Source of the DNA: Bacteroidales bacterium
GTDB lineage: Bacteria > Bacteroidota > Bacteroidia > Bacteroidales > Marinilabiliaceae
Direction of reading: 5' to 3'
DNA: 64,000 nucleotides
Assembly: GCA_024401365.1 (NCBI GenBank)
Contig: JAKSLE010000007.1
Location: 86,036 to 150,035, forward strand
Shown here: one piece after another, positions 46,849-56,528 of the stretch
How positions within the stretch are numbered: position 1 is the stretch's first letter
Layout of the letters: each line of letters opens with the position of its first letter
The notes under the pieces: model-generated
Database searches by the model: none
Seen by the model: only the letters and a program-made list of their open reading frames with translations
Told to the model about the DNA's origin: nothing
Program-made: the position numbers and the translations under genes

Positions 46849-46949
46849 CTAATATCCAAAAAATGATATTTAACCAACAACTAATTACAACTTAGTTTAT
46901 TGATATTTTATATTAGAAACCAAAGTAAACACACTCCGACTTCAAGATG

Positions 46950-46981
46950 CAAATCTAACCTTTTTCATAACCAAATCCAAA
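46950..46981 (-). promoter_or_regulatory. promoter of the glycosyltransferase-sigma-panB operon
   Basis: On the minus strand TTTG (46981-46978), a 20-base spacer and TAGATTTG (46957-46950): an exact consensus match. The leader is about 95 bases. Confidence 0.82.
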
Positions 46982-46998
46982 TTCAACATAACAAAATA

Positions 46999-47029
46999 TT
47001 TGCGCTTCACAAAAATGTCACTAACTTTG
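46999..47029 (+). promoter_or_regulatory. promoter of def
   Basis: TTTG (46999-47002), a 19-base spacer and TAACTTTG (47022-47029): exact consensus. It stands back to back with the glycosyltransferase promoter, 17 bases between the two -33 boxes. Confidence 0.85.
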
Positions 47030-47049
47030 TGTTGTTATAATATATTGAC

Positions 47050-47601
47050 ATGATATTACCAATTTATCAGTACGGACATAAAGTCCTACGTCAGCCTTCC
47101 GAAGACATCGACGCATCTTACCCAAATCTCCAGGAGCTCATCGCTAATATGTGGGATACAATGTACCGCGCCGAGGGTTGCGGATTGGCCGCTCCTCAAG
47201 TAGGCCTCAATATACGCCTCTTCGTAGTCGACGCCGGTGAACTATCCGACAACTACCCTGAGTGCGCCGGATTCAAAAAGGTCTTCATCAACCCCGAAAT
47301 CATCGAGGAGAGCGAAGAAACAATGCCATTCCGCGAAGGCTGCCTCAGCCTCCCTGGCATTTCCGAAACCGTAGTCCGCCCTAAGACTATCAGAATAAAG
47401 TACCTCGACGAGAATATGCAACCTCACGATGAGGAGATATCTGGCGTATGCGCCATCTGTACCCAACACGAGTACGACCACATCGAAGGCCATGTCTTCA
47501 TCGACCACATCGGACCTCTCCGAAGAAGAATATTGAAAAACAAGCTGACAAACATATCCAAGGGCAAGGCTGGCGCACACTACCGCGTAACTCTCCCTTA
47601 A
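47050..47601 (+). CDS. def: peptide deformylase
   Basis: Removes the N-formyl group from nascent proteins. The 183-residue metalloenzyme has all three motifs: GCGLAAPQVGLN, EGCLSLPG (metal-binding cysteine) and QHEYDHIEGHVF (HExxH-type metal ligands). The start follows the def promoter by about 20 bases. The next gene begins 29 bases after the stop. Confidence 0.97.
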   Translation: MILPIYQYGHKVLRQPSEDIDASYPNLQELIANMWDTMYRAEGCGLAAPQVGLNIRLFVVDAGELSDNYPECAGFKKVFINPEIIEESEETMPFREGCLSLPGISETVVRPKTIRIKYLDENMQPHDEEISGVCAICTQHEYDHIEGHVFIDHIGPLRRRILKNKLTNISKGKAGAHYRVTLP

Positions 47602-47630
47602 CTACCTACCATCAACCAATAATTACTACC

Positions 47631-48701
47631 ATGGGCAAGCTGAGTGCCAATAACAAATTCTTTACCAGCGCCATACTGACCCACGTCGGCGTGTGGCTGG
47701 CTATCATCCTTATCCCTCTCCTTGTTCAGTGGAGAAACGACGAGATAAACGTCCGCTATATGAGCCACGTCTGGCTCATGCTCTTCGGCCTCGCCGTAAC
47801 ATTCTACGCCAATTACTCTTTCGCCATCGAGACTTATCTCTACAAGAAGAAATACCTCTATTTTATCTTGTTCAACATTATCCTCTTTGTAGGTGTGCGA
47901 TATATCGATGGATGGATCAACTGCGCCATAGACTGGGCTCTCAACATTCCACCACGCCCTCGTACTCAACGAAGCCTGGCCATCAAGAGTTTGTTTATCT
48001 ACAACGACGTTATCAACTTCACCTTGGGCGTAGGCGCTTCTCTGGGTTTGCGATACATCTCTCACGTCAACGAGATCAACAAGGATCGCGAACGCCTCGA
48101 GCACGAGAAACTTGAAAACGAAGTCAACTTGCTGAAGTACCAACTACAGCCTCACTTCTTTTTCAATACTCTCAATAATATCTATAGCTTGATAGGTCAA
48201 TCACCTGCCAACGCCCAAAAAGCTGTCCATAGCCTCAGCAAAATGATGCGCTATGTCTTGTACGACAATACAGCCGAACGCATAAGCCTCAGCAGCGAAC
48301 TTGATTTCATATCAAACTTCGTAAGCCTAAAGCGTCTTAGCCTAGGCAATAATGTTCATACCGAGTTCAATATCCCAAGCGAGACTTACGGCTTTACCTT
48401 GCCCCCTCTCTTGCTTATTCCTCTTGTAGAAAACGCTTTCAAACACGGCGTCATACCTGGCGAGGAGTCTAGCATCACTTGCAACATAACAGTCACTCGC
48501 GAACAGTTGGATCTCGTCATAAAGAACACAATAAACAACACCGAAGGTAATGAGGATCGTAGCCATTCAGGCATAGGCCTCCAAAACCTTCACCGCCTCC
48601 TCGATCTGCAGTACGGCTCTTCTTATAAGTTGTCTACATCTGTCAATCCGGAAACAAACACGTATACCGCTAATCTTTCACTTCCCAACTTGGCAAAATG
48701 A
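47631..48701 (+). CDS. LytS/YehU-type membrane histidine kinase
   Basis: A 356-residue sensor kinase with four membrane helices (about 10-160) and no large extracellular domain, then a His_kinase domain with the phosphoacceptor in LQPHFFFNTLNNIYSL (His175) and a HATPase domain ending in GIGLQNLHRLLDLQYG. The ATG at 47631 was chosen because the longer open frame (from 47448) overlaps def in another frame and has no membrane sense. Its stop overlaps the response regulator start by four bases, so they are a pair. Confidence 0.93.
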   Translation: MGKLSANNKFFTSAILTHVGVWLAIILIPLLVQWRNDEINVRYMSHVWLMLFGLAVTFYANYSFAIETYLYKKKYLYFILFNIILFVGVRYIDGWINCAIDWALNIPPRPRTQRSLAIKSLFIYNDVINFTLGVGASLGLRYISHVNEINKDRERLEHEKLENEVNLLKYQLQPHFFFNTLNNIYSLIGQSPANAQKAVHSLSKMMRYVLYDNTAERISLSSELDFISNFVSLKRLSLGNNVHTEFNIPSETYGFTLPPLLLIPLVENAFKHGVIPGEESSITCNITVTREQLDLVIKNTINNTEGNEDRSHSGIGLQNLHRLLDLQYGSSYKLSTSVNPETNTYTANLSLPNLAK

Positions 48702-49468
48702 TACAGACCTTAGTTGTCGACGATGAACCTCTAGCTCAGGGCCTCGTCGCTCAATATGTTTCACAGACTCCTTTCTTGAACCTTTGCGGCCAGTGCTCCA
48801 ACGCCCGCGAAGCATACGAAAGAATATCCCAGGGAGATGTCGACCTGGTTTTCCTAGATGTCCAAATGCCAGGCATGTCGGGCCTTACCCTCATGAAGAG
48901 TATGCCCGAGGCCCCAGCCCTCCGCCCTAAGGTCATCTTTACTACAGCTTTCTCTGAATACGCTATAGAGGGATTCAAGCTTGATGCAGTGGATTACCTC
49001 CTCAAACCTTTCGACTTCGATGAATTCCTTAAGGCAGCCCTTAAAGCCCAGAGACAAATCGAACTGGAACGTCAGGCCTATACCAAGAACCCAACATCCG
49101 AAGGCGAGGGAGAATTAGCCCCTTCCGACGACGAAAATTATTTCTTCGTAAAAAGCGAATACAAACTCATCCGTATCGACATCCCAAAAATCATATACAT
49201 CGAGGGCCTCAAGGATTACATCAAGATATATATCGACGGGGAACCTAAACCTATACTTACGCTACAGAGCCTCAAGGCTGTCGAGAAACGCCTATCCCCC
49301 GCCGTTTTCACGCGCATACATCGCTCTTTCATAATCAATATCAATTATGCTAAGGGCGTCGACCGTGCTGGCGTTATCCTGACTTCCTTACCAACTCCTA
49401 CCACTGTCCCTATCGGCGATGGTTACCGCGCATCTTTCATGCAACAAATCGAAAAACGTACCATCTGA
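48698..49468 (+). CDS. LytTR family response regulator
   Basis: A 256-residue regulator with a CheY-like receiver (phosphoacceptor Asp54 in FLDVQMPG, conserved Lys in LLKPFDFDEF) and a C-terminal LytTR DNA-binding domain (about 150-250; FFVKSEYKLIRI and RIHRSFIININYAK). It is translationally coupled to the kinase gene. Target genes are unknown. Confidence 0.95.
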   Translation: MIQTLVVDDEPLAQGLVAQYVSQTPFLNLCGQCSNAREAYERISQGDVDLVFLDVQMPGMSGLTLMKSMPEAPALRPKVIFTTAFSEYAIEGFKLDAVDYLLKPFDFDEFLKAALKAQRQIELERQAYTKNPTSEGEGELAPSDDENYFFVKSEYKLIRIDIPKIIYIEGLKDYIKIYIDGEPKPILTLQSLKAVEKRLSPAVFTRIHRSFIININYAKGVDRAGVILTSLPTPTTVPIGDGYRASFMQQIEKRTI

Positions 49469-49546
49469 TAGATATCGTCGGAAAAACGTAACTTCTACTC
49501 TGCGATTAGCGTAATGTACGAGGTCAACAATATACGCTAAGGGAAC

Positions 49547-51547
49547 GTGCTGTCACTTTCACGCATACAATCAATAGTATTCTTTGGGATAGGTCTCACC
49601 GTCCTCATCTTCGCTGCGCCCCTAAAGGCTCAGCGAGATACTAGCGAAGCCAACTTCCGCTATACCGAGCTTATCAAGGAGTGCCGAGCTACATTGAACG
49701 TCCCCGGTAGCGAACCTAACATCAACGAGCTTTTCCGCCTGTCCACATACCTCCAGGATCCTCACAAACAGTCCGTAGCACTACAGTACCTGCTGCTCCA
49801 CAGACTCCGCACCAAGGCGCCTAAAGAGGATATCGTCGAGGCCGTAGACTCACTTAAAAGATTCTGCCGCCGCCACAACGACATGAGCGCATACTATTTC
49901 GGTTGGTCCCAGTACATACAGACTCTTGTCAACGAAGATTCTACAATGGTACAGGGCAAAGCCGAACTCGAGAGCATGATGCGCGAAGCTTCCGACGAGG
50001 ACAACAACTACGGAAAAATACAGTGCTATCGCCGTCTCTCTCACTATTACATGAAACTCCACCTGTGGGATACCGCATTGCTTCAAAACAAAGAGGCTAT
50101 CGAACTCACAGAGTTGACATACCCCAATAACCACAACCTCCCAGTTTATTACCTCGACAACGCCCGAATTTGTGAGGCTAAACACGATTACGCCGCCGCA
50201 TACGACTACCTCCAGAAGTCGCTGAATATGCAGGACGACAAATTGCACAAACTTCAGGCTCTGGCTCACAGATGCCGCCTCGATGCGCTGACTGGCGACT
50301 ACAATTCTATCTGCAAGACTTATAATGAGGCAATGTCCGACAACGAAATGGTTCGCCAGGGACAAAACACCCATTTCATCTATATCCTTCGCTTCTACTA
50401 CAATCTGGCATCGCCCGACTTCGAAAAGGCAGCTAGCACAATACGCGACTACGAGGCTTTCGGAGCTACTCCAGAACAGACCATCGACATGAAACTGTTC
50501 CTGGCTTCTGCCGTAGCTTCCAACGTGAGCGCTCGCCATAACATCAGATTGCCATACGACATCAAGGAGCAAATCCTTAAATACGAGACAATTTCTGATA
50601 GCATAAACAACCAGATCAGCCAATATATGGCCAACCACAACAACCTCGAGTTGGACGCACCTCTCTTGATCCGTCAGCAACGCGAGGAGGAAAGAGCCAT
50701 GGGCGCACGCCGACGCCTCATAGGTACTACCATGTTGTGCATCTCTGGCGCTCTCATCATCATCCTGACTATTCTCATCGTTCGCAATACAAAGAAGAAC
50801 CAAAAGCTCCGCCTACAGACTTCTAGCGTGGCTAAAAAGAATATCCACCTTCAGATGGTCAACAACGAGCTCCAGGCTTCTATAGAAAACCTCAAGGCTG
50901 CCAATAACACCAACCAGAGTCGCATAGAGGCCATCGCAAAGGATAGCCGAATGAAGAGCACATTCATTACCAGTATGGCTCGAGAGCTTCGCATGGTGGC
51001 CATGAATGGCATGGATAAGGCTTCGGTCGACCAGCTCTTGGAGTACGCCAAGAATATGGAGGTCCTCCAGAACCTCGCTACACGCGATAATATGGCGTGC
51101 GATGAACTCAACCTCAACCTGGTCTGCCAGGAGGTCTTCAACAAGTACCTGAGCGAACACCAATCGCAAAATGGCGTTAAGTTCTACTTCGAACCTGCAC
51201 CCGAATCAAACCCAATGGTCCAGGCCAACACAGAACTTCTTACCCTGATAATTTGCAACTTGCTCCGATTGGCTCAACGTCATACTTCTAAGGGTGAAAT
51301 AACTCTCTCCACCCGCCGCAGCCAAAACGGACACCTCCAGATGGTCGTTTCCGACACAGGCCACGGCATACCTAAACATAAACGCGAACGCCTGTTCGAA
51401 CCTCTCGCAGATATAGAGGATACCGATACCGACACTCTCCTCCATCTCACCATCTGCCGTATGGCCGCTCATAGCCAAAACTGCCGCATATGGGTCGATA
51501 CTTCCCAATACACAACATCGGGAACAAACATCATCGTGGAGTTTTGA
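49547..51547 (+). CDS. TPR membrane sensor with a degenerate histidine kinase core
   Basis: A 666-residue protein starting at GTG (no in-frame ATG gives a signal peptide). A signal peptide ending in KAQ, a periplasmic helical TPR-like domain (about 30-380), one membrane helix (about 395-420), a coiled coil and a kinase-like part. The H-box, normally SHELRTPL, reads MARELRMV, so the phosphoacceptor His is Arg479. The N-box reads [10 protein letters not shown]: the metal-binding Asn is Leu575. The G1 motif SDTGHGIP is kept. It therefore looks like a pseudokinase related to the DUF5113-type sensors of Bacteroidales. It follows the LytTR regulator by 78 bases and may modulate that pair. Confidence 0.82.
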   Translation: MLSLSRIQSIVFFGIGLTVLIFAAPLKAQRDTSEANFRYTELIKECRATLNVPGSEPNINELFRLSTYLQDPHKQSVALQYLLLHRLRTKAPKEDIVEAVDSLKRFCRRHNDMSAYYFGWSQYIQTLVNEDSTMVQGKAELESMMREASDEDNNYGKIQCYRRLSHYYMKLHLWDTALLQNKEAIELTELTYPNNHNLPVYYLDNARICEAKHDYAAAYDYLQKSLNMQDDKLHKLQALAHRCRLDALTGDYNSICKTYNEAMSDNEMVRQGQNTHFIYILRFYYNLASPDFEKAASTIRDYEAFGATPEQTIDMKLFLASAVASNVSARHNIRLPYDIKEQILKYETISDSINNQISQYMANHNNLELDAPLLIRQQREEERAMGARRRLIGTTMLCISGALIIILTILIVRNTKKNQKLRLQTSSVAKKNIHLQMVNNELQASIENLKAANNTNQSRIEAIAKDSRMKSTFITSMARELRMVAMNGMDKASVDQLLEYAKNMEVLQNLATRDNMACDELNLNLVCQEVFNKYLSEHQSQNGVKFYFEPAPESNPMVQANTELLTLIICNLLRLAQRHTSKGEITLSTRRSQNGHLQMVVSDTGHGIPKHKRERLFEPLADIEDTDTDTLLHLTICRMAAHSQNCRIWVDTSQYTTSGTNIIVEF

Positions 51548-51587
51548 CCCTCCCTCACCCCTTGAATAGTAAATCTTTAAATATTCA

Positions 51588-51621
51588 AAGTCCAAACTGT
51601 TTTAGTTTGGACTTCTTTTTT
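51588..51621 (+). terminator. Rho-independent terminator before aspS
   Basis: An 11-bp perfect stem (51588-51598 with 51604-51614), loop GTTTT, then C and six T. Its T run abuts the aspS -7 box. Confidence 0.9.
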
Positions 51622-51622
51622 G

Positions 51623-51630
51623 TACCTTTG
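51623..51630 (+). promoter_or_regulatory. -7 promoter element of aspS
   Basis: TACCTTTG is an exact -7 match; the -33 region falls inside the terminator stem-loop (GTTT), so terminator and promoter share bases. Confidence 0.65.
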
Positions 51631-51654
51631 CGTGTCCATTTTTATATTACTACA

Positions 51655-53415
51655 ATGTATAGAACTCATACATGCGGTGAACTGCGACTCTCAGATGCAG
51701 GCAAGACCGTTACCCTCGCAGGGTGGATTCAGCGTACACGTAAAATGGGCGGCATGACTTTTGCCGACCTTCGTGACCGCTATGGTATAACACAGCTCGT
51801 CTTCAACGACTCAATAGATGCTCAGCTTTGCGAAAAAGCCAACCATCTCGGTCGTGAGTTTGTAATCCAAGTTATTGGTAAAGTCAACGAGCGCGAAAAC
51901 AAAAACAAGAATATCCCAACTGGCGAAATCGAAATCATCGCCCAGGAACTAAATATCCTCAACGAGGCTCAGACTCCTCCTTTCACTATCGAGGATAACA
52001 CCGATGGCGGCGACGACCTCCGTATGAAGTATCGCTACCTCGACCTCCGCCGTGCTTGCGTTCGCAAGAACCTCGAACTCCGCCACAAGATGGCTTTCGA
52101 AGTACGCTCTTACCTCGATTCTAAGGGATTCCTCGAGGTCGAGACCCCTGTCCTCATCGGTTCTACTCCTGAGGGCGCTCGCGACTTCGTAGTTCCTAGC
52201 CGTATGAACCCTGGCCAGTTCTATGCTCTCCCTCAGAGCCCACAAACACTTAAGCAGCTTCTCATGGTGGCTGGTTTCGACCGCTACTTCCAGATCGTTA
52301 AGTGCTTCCGCGATGAGGACCTCCGCGCCGATCGTCAACCTGAGTTCACTCAGATCGATTGCGAGATGTCTTTCGTTGAGCAGGAGGATGTAATATCTCT
52401 CTTCGAGGGAATGGCTAAACACCTCTTCAAGACTATCCGCGGTCTCGAAATCAACGAGGCTTTCCCTCGTATGACATGGCACGACGCTATGAAGTACTAC
52501 GGCTCCGATAAGCCTGATACTCGCTTCGATATGAAGTTCGTAGAGCTCATGGATATCCTCAAGGGTTGTGGCTTCTCTGTATTCGACAACGCTGCTTATA
52601 TCGGCGGTATCTGCGCTAAGGGTGCAGCAACATATACTCGTAAGCAACTCGACGCCCTCACAGAGTTCGTTAAACGTCCTCAGATCGGCGCCAAAGGTAT
52701 GGTTTACGCCCGCATCGAGGCCGACGGCTCCGTTAAGTCGTCTGTCGATAAGTTCTACTCTCAGGAGAAACTCCAGGAGCTTAAGGCTGCTTTCAACGCC
52801 GAACCAGGCGATCTCATCCTCATCCTTTCTGGCGATGACGTAATGAAGACTCGTAAGCAACTCTGCGAACTCCGCCTCGAAATGGGCTCACAACTCGGCC
52901 TCCGTCCAAAGGATAAGTTCTCTTGCCTCTGGGTCATCGACTTCCCTATGTACGAGTGGAGCGAGGAGGAGGGCCGCCTCATGGCTATGCACCACCCATT
53001 CACTTCACCTAAGCCAGAGGATGTACCTCTCTTGGATACCAACCCTGCCGAGGTTCGCGCCAACGCTTACGATATGGTTATCAATGGCGTCGAAGTGGGC
53101 GGTGGCTCTATCCGTATTCACGACTCCGAACTTCAGGCTAAGATTTTCAAGATCCTCGGCTTCACACCAGAAAAGGCTCAGGAGCAGTTCGGCTTCCTCA
53201 TGAACGCTTTCAAGTTCGGCGCACCTCCTCACGGCGGCCTCGCTTATGGTCTCGACCGTTGGGTGTCACTCTTCGCCGAACTCGACTCAATACGCGACTG
53301 TATCGCATTCCCTAAGAACAACTCAGGTCGCGATGTCATGCTCGATGCTCCTTCTCAGATCGACCAGAAGCAGCTCGATGAGCTATACCTCAACATCCGT
53401 GAGATAAAACTGTAA
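51655..53415 (+). CDS. aspS: aspartyl-tRNA synthetase
   Basis: Class II synthetase charging tRNA-Asp, 586 residues. The N-terminal OB-fold anticodon domain (about 1-105) is followed by the catalytic domain with motif 2 [20 protein letters not shown], the bacterial GAD insertion (about 290-420) and motif 3 [13 protein letters not shown]. The ATG at 51655 begins the family's conserved opening (RTHTCGELR); the longer open frame would start inside the terminator. It has its own terminator and promoter. Confidence 0.97.
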   Translation: MYRTHTCGELRLSDAGKTVTLAGWIQRTRKMGGMTFADLRDRYGITQLVFNDSIDAQLCEKANHLGREFVIQVIGKVNERENKNKNIPTGEIEIIAQELNILNEAQTPPFTIEDNTDGGDDLRMKYRYLDLRRACVRKNLELRHKMAFEVRSYLDSKGFLEVETPVLIGSTPEGARDFVVPSRMNPGQFYALPQSPQTLKQLLMVAGFDRYFQIVKCFRDEDLRADRQPEFTQIDCEMSFVEQEDVISLFEGMAKHLFKTIRGLEINEAFPRMTWHDAMKYYGSDKPDTRFDMKFVELMDILKGCGFSVFDNAAYIGGICAKGAATYTRKQLDALTEFVKRPQIGAKGMVYARIEADGSVKSSVDKFYSQEKLQELKAAFNAEPGDLILILSGDDVMKTRKQLCELRLEMGSQLGLRPKDKFSCLWVIDFPMYEWSEEEGRLMAMHHPFTSPKPEDVPLLDTNPAEVRANAYDMVINGVEVGGGSIRIHDSELQAKIFKILGFTPEKAQEQFGFLMNAFKFGAPPHGGLAYGLDRWVSLFAELDSIRDCIAFPKNNSGRDVMLDAPSQIDQKQLDELYLNIREIKL

Positions 53416-53440
53416 ATTTTTACTTTATATCACACACCAA

Positions 53441-53479
53441 GGCGGTGGTAATTCATTTGAGTTACCATCGTCTTTTTTT
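53441..53479 (+). terminator. Rho-independent terminator after aspS
   Basis: An 11-bp stem (53441-53451 with 53462-53472, two G-T pairs) followed by seven T. Confidence 0.85.
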
Positions 53480-53490
53480 ATAAAAAATAC

Positions 53491-53498
53491 TACCTTTG
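53491..53498 (+). promoter_or_regulatory. -7 promoter element of the CoA-transferase operon, almost leaderless
   Basis: TACCTTTG ends 7 bases before the ATG at 53506, so the mRNA should begin within a few bases of the start codon. A -33 TTTG is not clear; the preceding T run belongs to the aspS terminator. Confidence 0.65.
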
Positions 53499-53505
53499 TG
53501 CCCAA

Positions 53506-54186
53506 ATGGGTATAATTAAACTGATCTCTGCCAAAGAGGCTGGAGATCTTATCAAAGACGGGATGACAATTATGATTGGCGGCTTCATGACTTGTGGAAC
53601 CGCTAAGGCTGTTGTCAATGAAATATCAGCCAAGAACTTGACCGTTATATGCAACGATGCAGGATTCCCCAACGAGGGCTCTGGTCGTCTCATAGCTCGC
53701 GGTCAGGTCAAACGCCTCATAGCTTCTCACGTCGGCTTGAATAAACAGTGTGGCGAATTGACTAATTCGGGTCAAATGGAACTGAAACTGCAACCTCAGG
53801 GTACTCTCGTGGAACAGATCCGTGCAGCGGGAGCTGGTCTGGGTGGCGTGCTTACACCTACCGGCGTGGGTACCATCGTGGCAGATAGCTCACAACCTAC
53901 AACCCTCGAGGGTAAGCAGACAATAACAGTCGATGGCAAGGATTACCTCCTCGAAAAGCCTCTGCATGGCGATGTGGCCATCATCAAGGGCTTCATAGCG
54001 GATGAGTCGGGCAACATACGATACAAGGGAACTATGCGCAATTTCAACCCCCTCATGGCTTCTGCCTGCAAAATGGTAATAGCCGAGGTGGAACAGATCG
54101 TACCTACCGGCTCTATCGGCCCCGATTACGTCGAGACTCCTCACATATTCGTTGACTACCTGGTTCTGAACCCAAAGGAGGATTAA
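53506..54186 (+). CDS. 3-oxoacid/acyl CoA-transferase subunit A
   Basis: Alpha subunit of a two-subunit family I CoA-transferase (AtoD/CtfA/ScoA type), 226 residues. Signature IMIGGFMTCGTAKAVVNEI near residues 23-41 and GAGLGGVLTPTGVGT match the CoA-binding part. It carries no catalytic glutamate, which is in subunit B. The likely reaction moves CoA between acetate or acetoacetate/butyrate and an acyl-CoA, a fermentative role; the exact acid cannot be told. Confidence 0.92.
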   Translation: MGIIKLISAKEAGDLIKDGMTIMIGGFMTCGTAKAVVNEISAKNLTVICNDAGFPNEGSGRLIARGQVKRLIASHVGLNKQCGELTNSGQMELKLQPQGTLVEQIRAAGAGLGGVLTPTGVGTIVADSSQPTTLEGKQTITVDGKDYLLEKPLHGDVAIIKGFIADESGNIRYKGTMRNFNPLMASACKMVIAEVEQIVPTGSIGPDYVETPHIFVDYLVLNPKED

Positions 54187-54188
54187 GT

Positions 54189-54851
54189 ATGACTAAAGAC
54201 GAAATAAAGCACTTCATAGCCCGCCGCGTAGCTCGCGAACTCGCAAATGGCGACGTAGTCAACCTGGGAATAGGTTTGCCTACCCTCATCCCTCAGTACG
54301 TTCCTTCGGATGTCAAGATTACTTTGCAGGCCGAAAATGGCTTCATTGGTCTCTGCGCCCACGATGGTAATATACGCGAGGATGGCAACTACTATGTGGT
54401 CGACCCAAGTGGCAACCCCGCAGGTATCGAACACGATGGTATGTTCTTCGATAGCTCTTTCTCTTTTACCATCATCCGTGGCGGTCACGTCGATAAGACT
54501 ATCCTGGGCTCTATGCAGGTGGCCGAAAACGGAGATATAGCCAACTGGATCATCCCAGGCAAGGCTGTCCACGGCATGGGCGGCGCTATGGATCTCGTAG
54601 TGGGCGCTAAGAAGGTCATAGTAGCTATGGAGCACACACAAAAGGGACTGCCCAAAATACTCCAACGATGCACTTACCCCCTCACCGCCAAAGGTGTGGT
54701 AGATATGATCGTTACCGAAATGGGCGTCATGAATATTACCCCTCAGGGTATAGTGCTGAGCGAATATAACCCCAACTTCACCATCAACGAAATACAGGCA
54801 GCTACCGAAGCTGCCCTCATAATAAGCGATCACTTAAGCCCTATGGCTTAA
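54189..54851 (+). CDS. 3-oxoacid/acyl CoA-transferase subunit B
   Basis: Beta subunit, 220 residues, starting 2 bases after the alpha stop. The catalytic glutamate is Glu49 in QAENGFIG (family SENG), which forms the glutamyl-CoA intermediate; NLGIGLPT near residue 25 is the usual opening. The two genes form a tight operon. No thiolase or dehydrogenase gene is next to them, so the pathway stays open. Confidence 0.93.
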   Translation: MTKDEIKHFIARRVARELANGDVVNLGIGLPTLIPQYVPSDVKITLQAENGFIGLCAHDGNIREDGNYYVVDPSGNPAGIEHDGMFFDSSFSFTIIRGGHVDKTILGSMQVAENGDIANWIIPGKAVHGMGGAMDLVVGAKKVIVAMEHTQKGLPKILQRCTYPLTAKGVVDMIVTEMGVMNITPQGIVLSEYNPNFTINEIQAATEAALIISDHLSPMA

Positions 54852-54888
54852 ACACCTATAACACACACTAAAAACCAACACAAAAAAC

Positions 54889-54923
54889 AGAGAGTGCCCC
54901 ACCATCCAGTGGAAGCACTCTCT
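54889..54923. terminator. bidirectional terminator between CoA-transferase and mscL
   Basis: AGAGAGTGC (54889-54897) pairs perfectly with GCACTCTCT (54915-54923), with CCAC/GTGG inside. A run of A precedes it and T follows, so it can stop both convergent transcripts. Confidence 0.88.
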
Positions 54924-54949
54924 TTCATTATTCTCTTCAAATCTTAGTA

Positions 54950-55363
54950 TTACTTGTTTTTCAACAAATCTCTGATCTCTGTCAAAAGTTTCTCCTCATT
55001 GCTTGGCTCTGCTGGTGCAGGAGCTGGCGCCTCTTCTTTCTTCTTCTCTGTCAACTTTGTGATAATACGTATCATCATGAAGATAGAGAATGCAATAATC
55101 AGAAAGTCAAATGCCGTCTGAAGGAAGTTGCCATAGTTAAGTGTCACAGCATCTACACCGTCCGAAGCCTCTTTCAATGTAACCTTTAAGTCCTTGAAGT
55201 TAACACCACCTACCAACAAACCAATTGGAGGCATGATAACGTCTTGTACCAATGATGTAACAATCTTACCAAATGCACCACCGATGATAACACCGACTGC
55301 CATATCAACAACATTGCCCTTCATAGCAAAGTTCTTGAAGTCTTGCAAAAATTTTGAAGCCAT
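54950..55363 (-). CDS. mscL: large-conductance mechanosensitive channel MscL
   Basis: A 137-residue inner-membrane channel that opens on osmotic down-shock. The N-terminal amphipathic helix ([21 protein letters not shown]), the first membrane helix with [12 protein letters not shown], the periplasmic loop and the second helix ([12 protein letters not shown]) are all present, followed by a charged cytoplasmic tail with a short proline/alanine linker. Convergent with the CoA-transferase operon. Confidence 0.96.
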   Translation of the reverse strand: MASKFLQDFKNFAMKGNVVDMAVGVIIGGAFGKIVTSLVQDVIMPPIGLLVGGVNFKDLKVTLKEASDGVDAVTLNYGNFLQTAFDFLIIAFSIFMMIRIITKLTEKKKEEAPAPAPAEPSNEEKLLTEIRDLLKNK

Positions 55364-55444
55364 AAATCTATCTATTGTCTTTTACAATTGTTTTCTTGAC
55401 CGTAGATACGTGGTTAGACCTCTTTATGTTGCGTTTCTTCGCCC

Positions 55445-56527
55445 CTATAGCGCAGTTTTTAGCTTCTTTGCTATCAGATATTTGCCCCAAATGAAGAGAG
55501 CATAATATACCACCGCCTGCAACAGCAATACCCAGATGTAATGGCTCACAAACGATATGTCTGCCCCCATGGCATTGAGCTGTATGAAGGCCCTCACTCC
55601 TGGCGTGCTGGGGAACAGCCACGCTATCCACTGCCAAAAGACTGGCATGGCTTGCTCTGGCCACGAGGCGCCCGTGAGGAATAGCAATATTACCGACGTG
55701 AAGGCTAGATATATGAATGGTGTCTCTCTCCTCCTGAAGAATAGACTGATGAGCATCGCAAACGTAGTCATGGATATCAGCATGGGTACCATCAAGGTCA
55801 ATAGACTGCCTACCGATATCATCTGCGAGAAGTTGAAGAACCAAGGTACCACCACCAACAGATATCCGCCTAGCAGCGTGTAGAGTATGTAGTAGGCTAT
55901 GCCTTTCCTGCAGTGTTGCTTGATGGTCAGTTCTGCCAACCCTTTCTGCCTCCTGGTGCCTATCTCACTGCACATGGCCAATAGCAACGTCTGCTGTATG
56001 ATAAGGGGTAATATGGCTTGCAGTAGGAAATTGCCGTATCCTTCTATCGTGTTGTACATCCTCACCTCGTGTACCTTTATCACGTCTGCCTGCCCGGCCA
56101 TCAATGGGTGCTTCTGCTCGAGCATCACGTTGTACGCCGACAGATAGGCTGCCTTGTAGTAGAGTATGAATCCCATGTCGCAGTAGAGTTGTATGGGCGA
56201 CTGCTGCATGGTGTTCAACTTCTCGGCATAGTCTTTCGGAAAGTATATTATGGCGTGTACCTTCTGCTGCTCCATCAGCATCTTGGCCTCTTCCATATTG
56301 CTTACCTTGTACTCCACATTCACCTCTGGAGTGGCATCGTACTGCCGTATGAATTGTCGCGACTCTGCACTGTTCGATAGGTCCACCGCACACACTGGCA
56401 TGTCGGTTATTACCTCATTGGTGTATATAAACGAATAGACCAATGGGTACAATAGCGGAACTATCACAGCCAGTATCAACGTGGCTTCGTCCTTGAATAT
56501 GCTCTTTATGTCGTCTGCCAATCCCAT
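55445..56527 (-). CDS. ABC-2 type permease (second of pair)
   Basis: A 360-residue ABC-2 permease of the YhhJ/YbhR type: one N-terminal membrane helix (about 18-36), a periplasmic domain (about 40-165) and five further helices in the C-terminal half. The ATG at 56527 is preferred over an upstream TTG (56545): it follows the stop of the first permease after one base (TAAGATG). It is the last gene of the export operon. No ATPase is encoded nearby. Confidence 0.9.
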   Translation of the reverse strand: MGLADDIKSIFKDEATLILAVIVPLLYPLVYSFIYTNEVITDMPVCAVDLSNSAESRQFIRQYDATPEVNVEYKVSNMEEAKMLMEQQKVHAIIYFPKDYAEKLNTMQQSPIQLYCDMGFILYYKAAYLSAYNVMLEQKHPLMAGQADVIKVHEVRMYNTIEGYGNFLLQAILPLIIQQTLLLAMCSEIGTRRQKGLAELTIKQHCRKGIAYYILYTLLGGYLLVVVPWFFNFSQMISVGSLLTLMVPMLISMTTFAMLISLFFRRRETPFIYLAFTSVILLFLTGASWPEQAMPVFWQWIAWLFPSTPGVRAFIQLNAMGADISFVSHYIWVLLLQAVVYYALFIWGKYLIAKKLKTAL

Positions 56528-56528
56528 C

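Noticed and set aside
47448-47630. N-terminal extension of the LytS-type kinase.
   Set aside because: It overlaps def in another frame and reads as a basic, proline-rich shadow; the membrane segments begin after the ATG at 47631.
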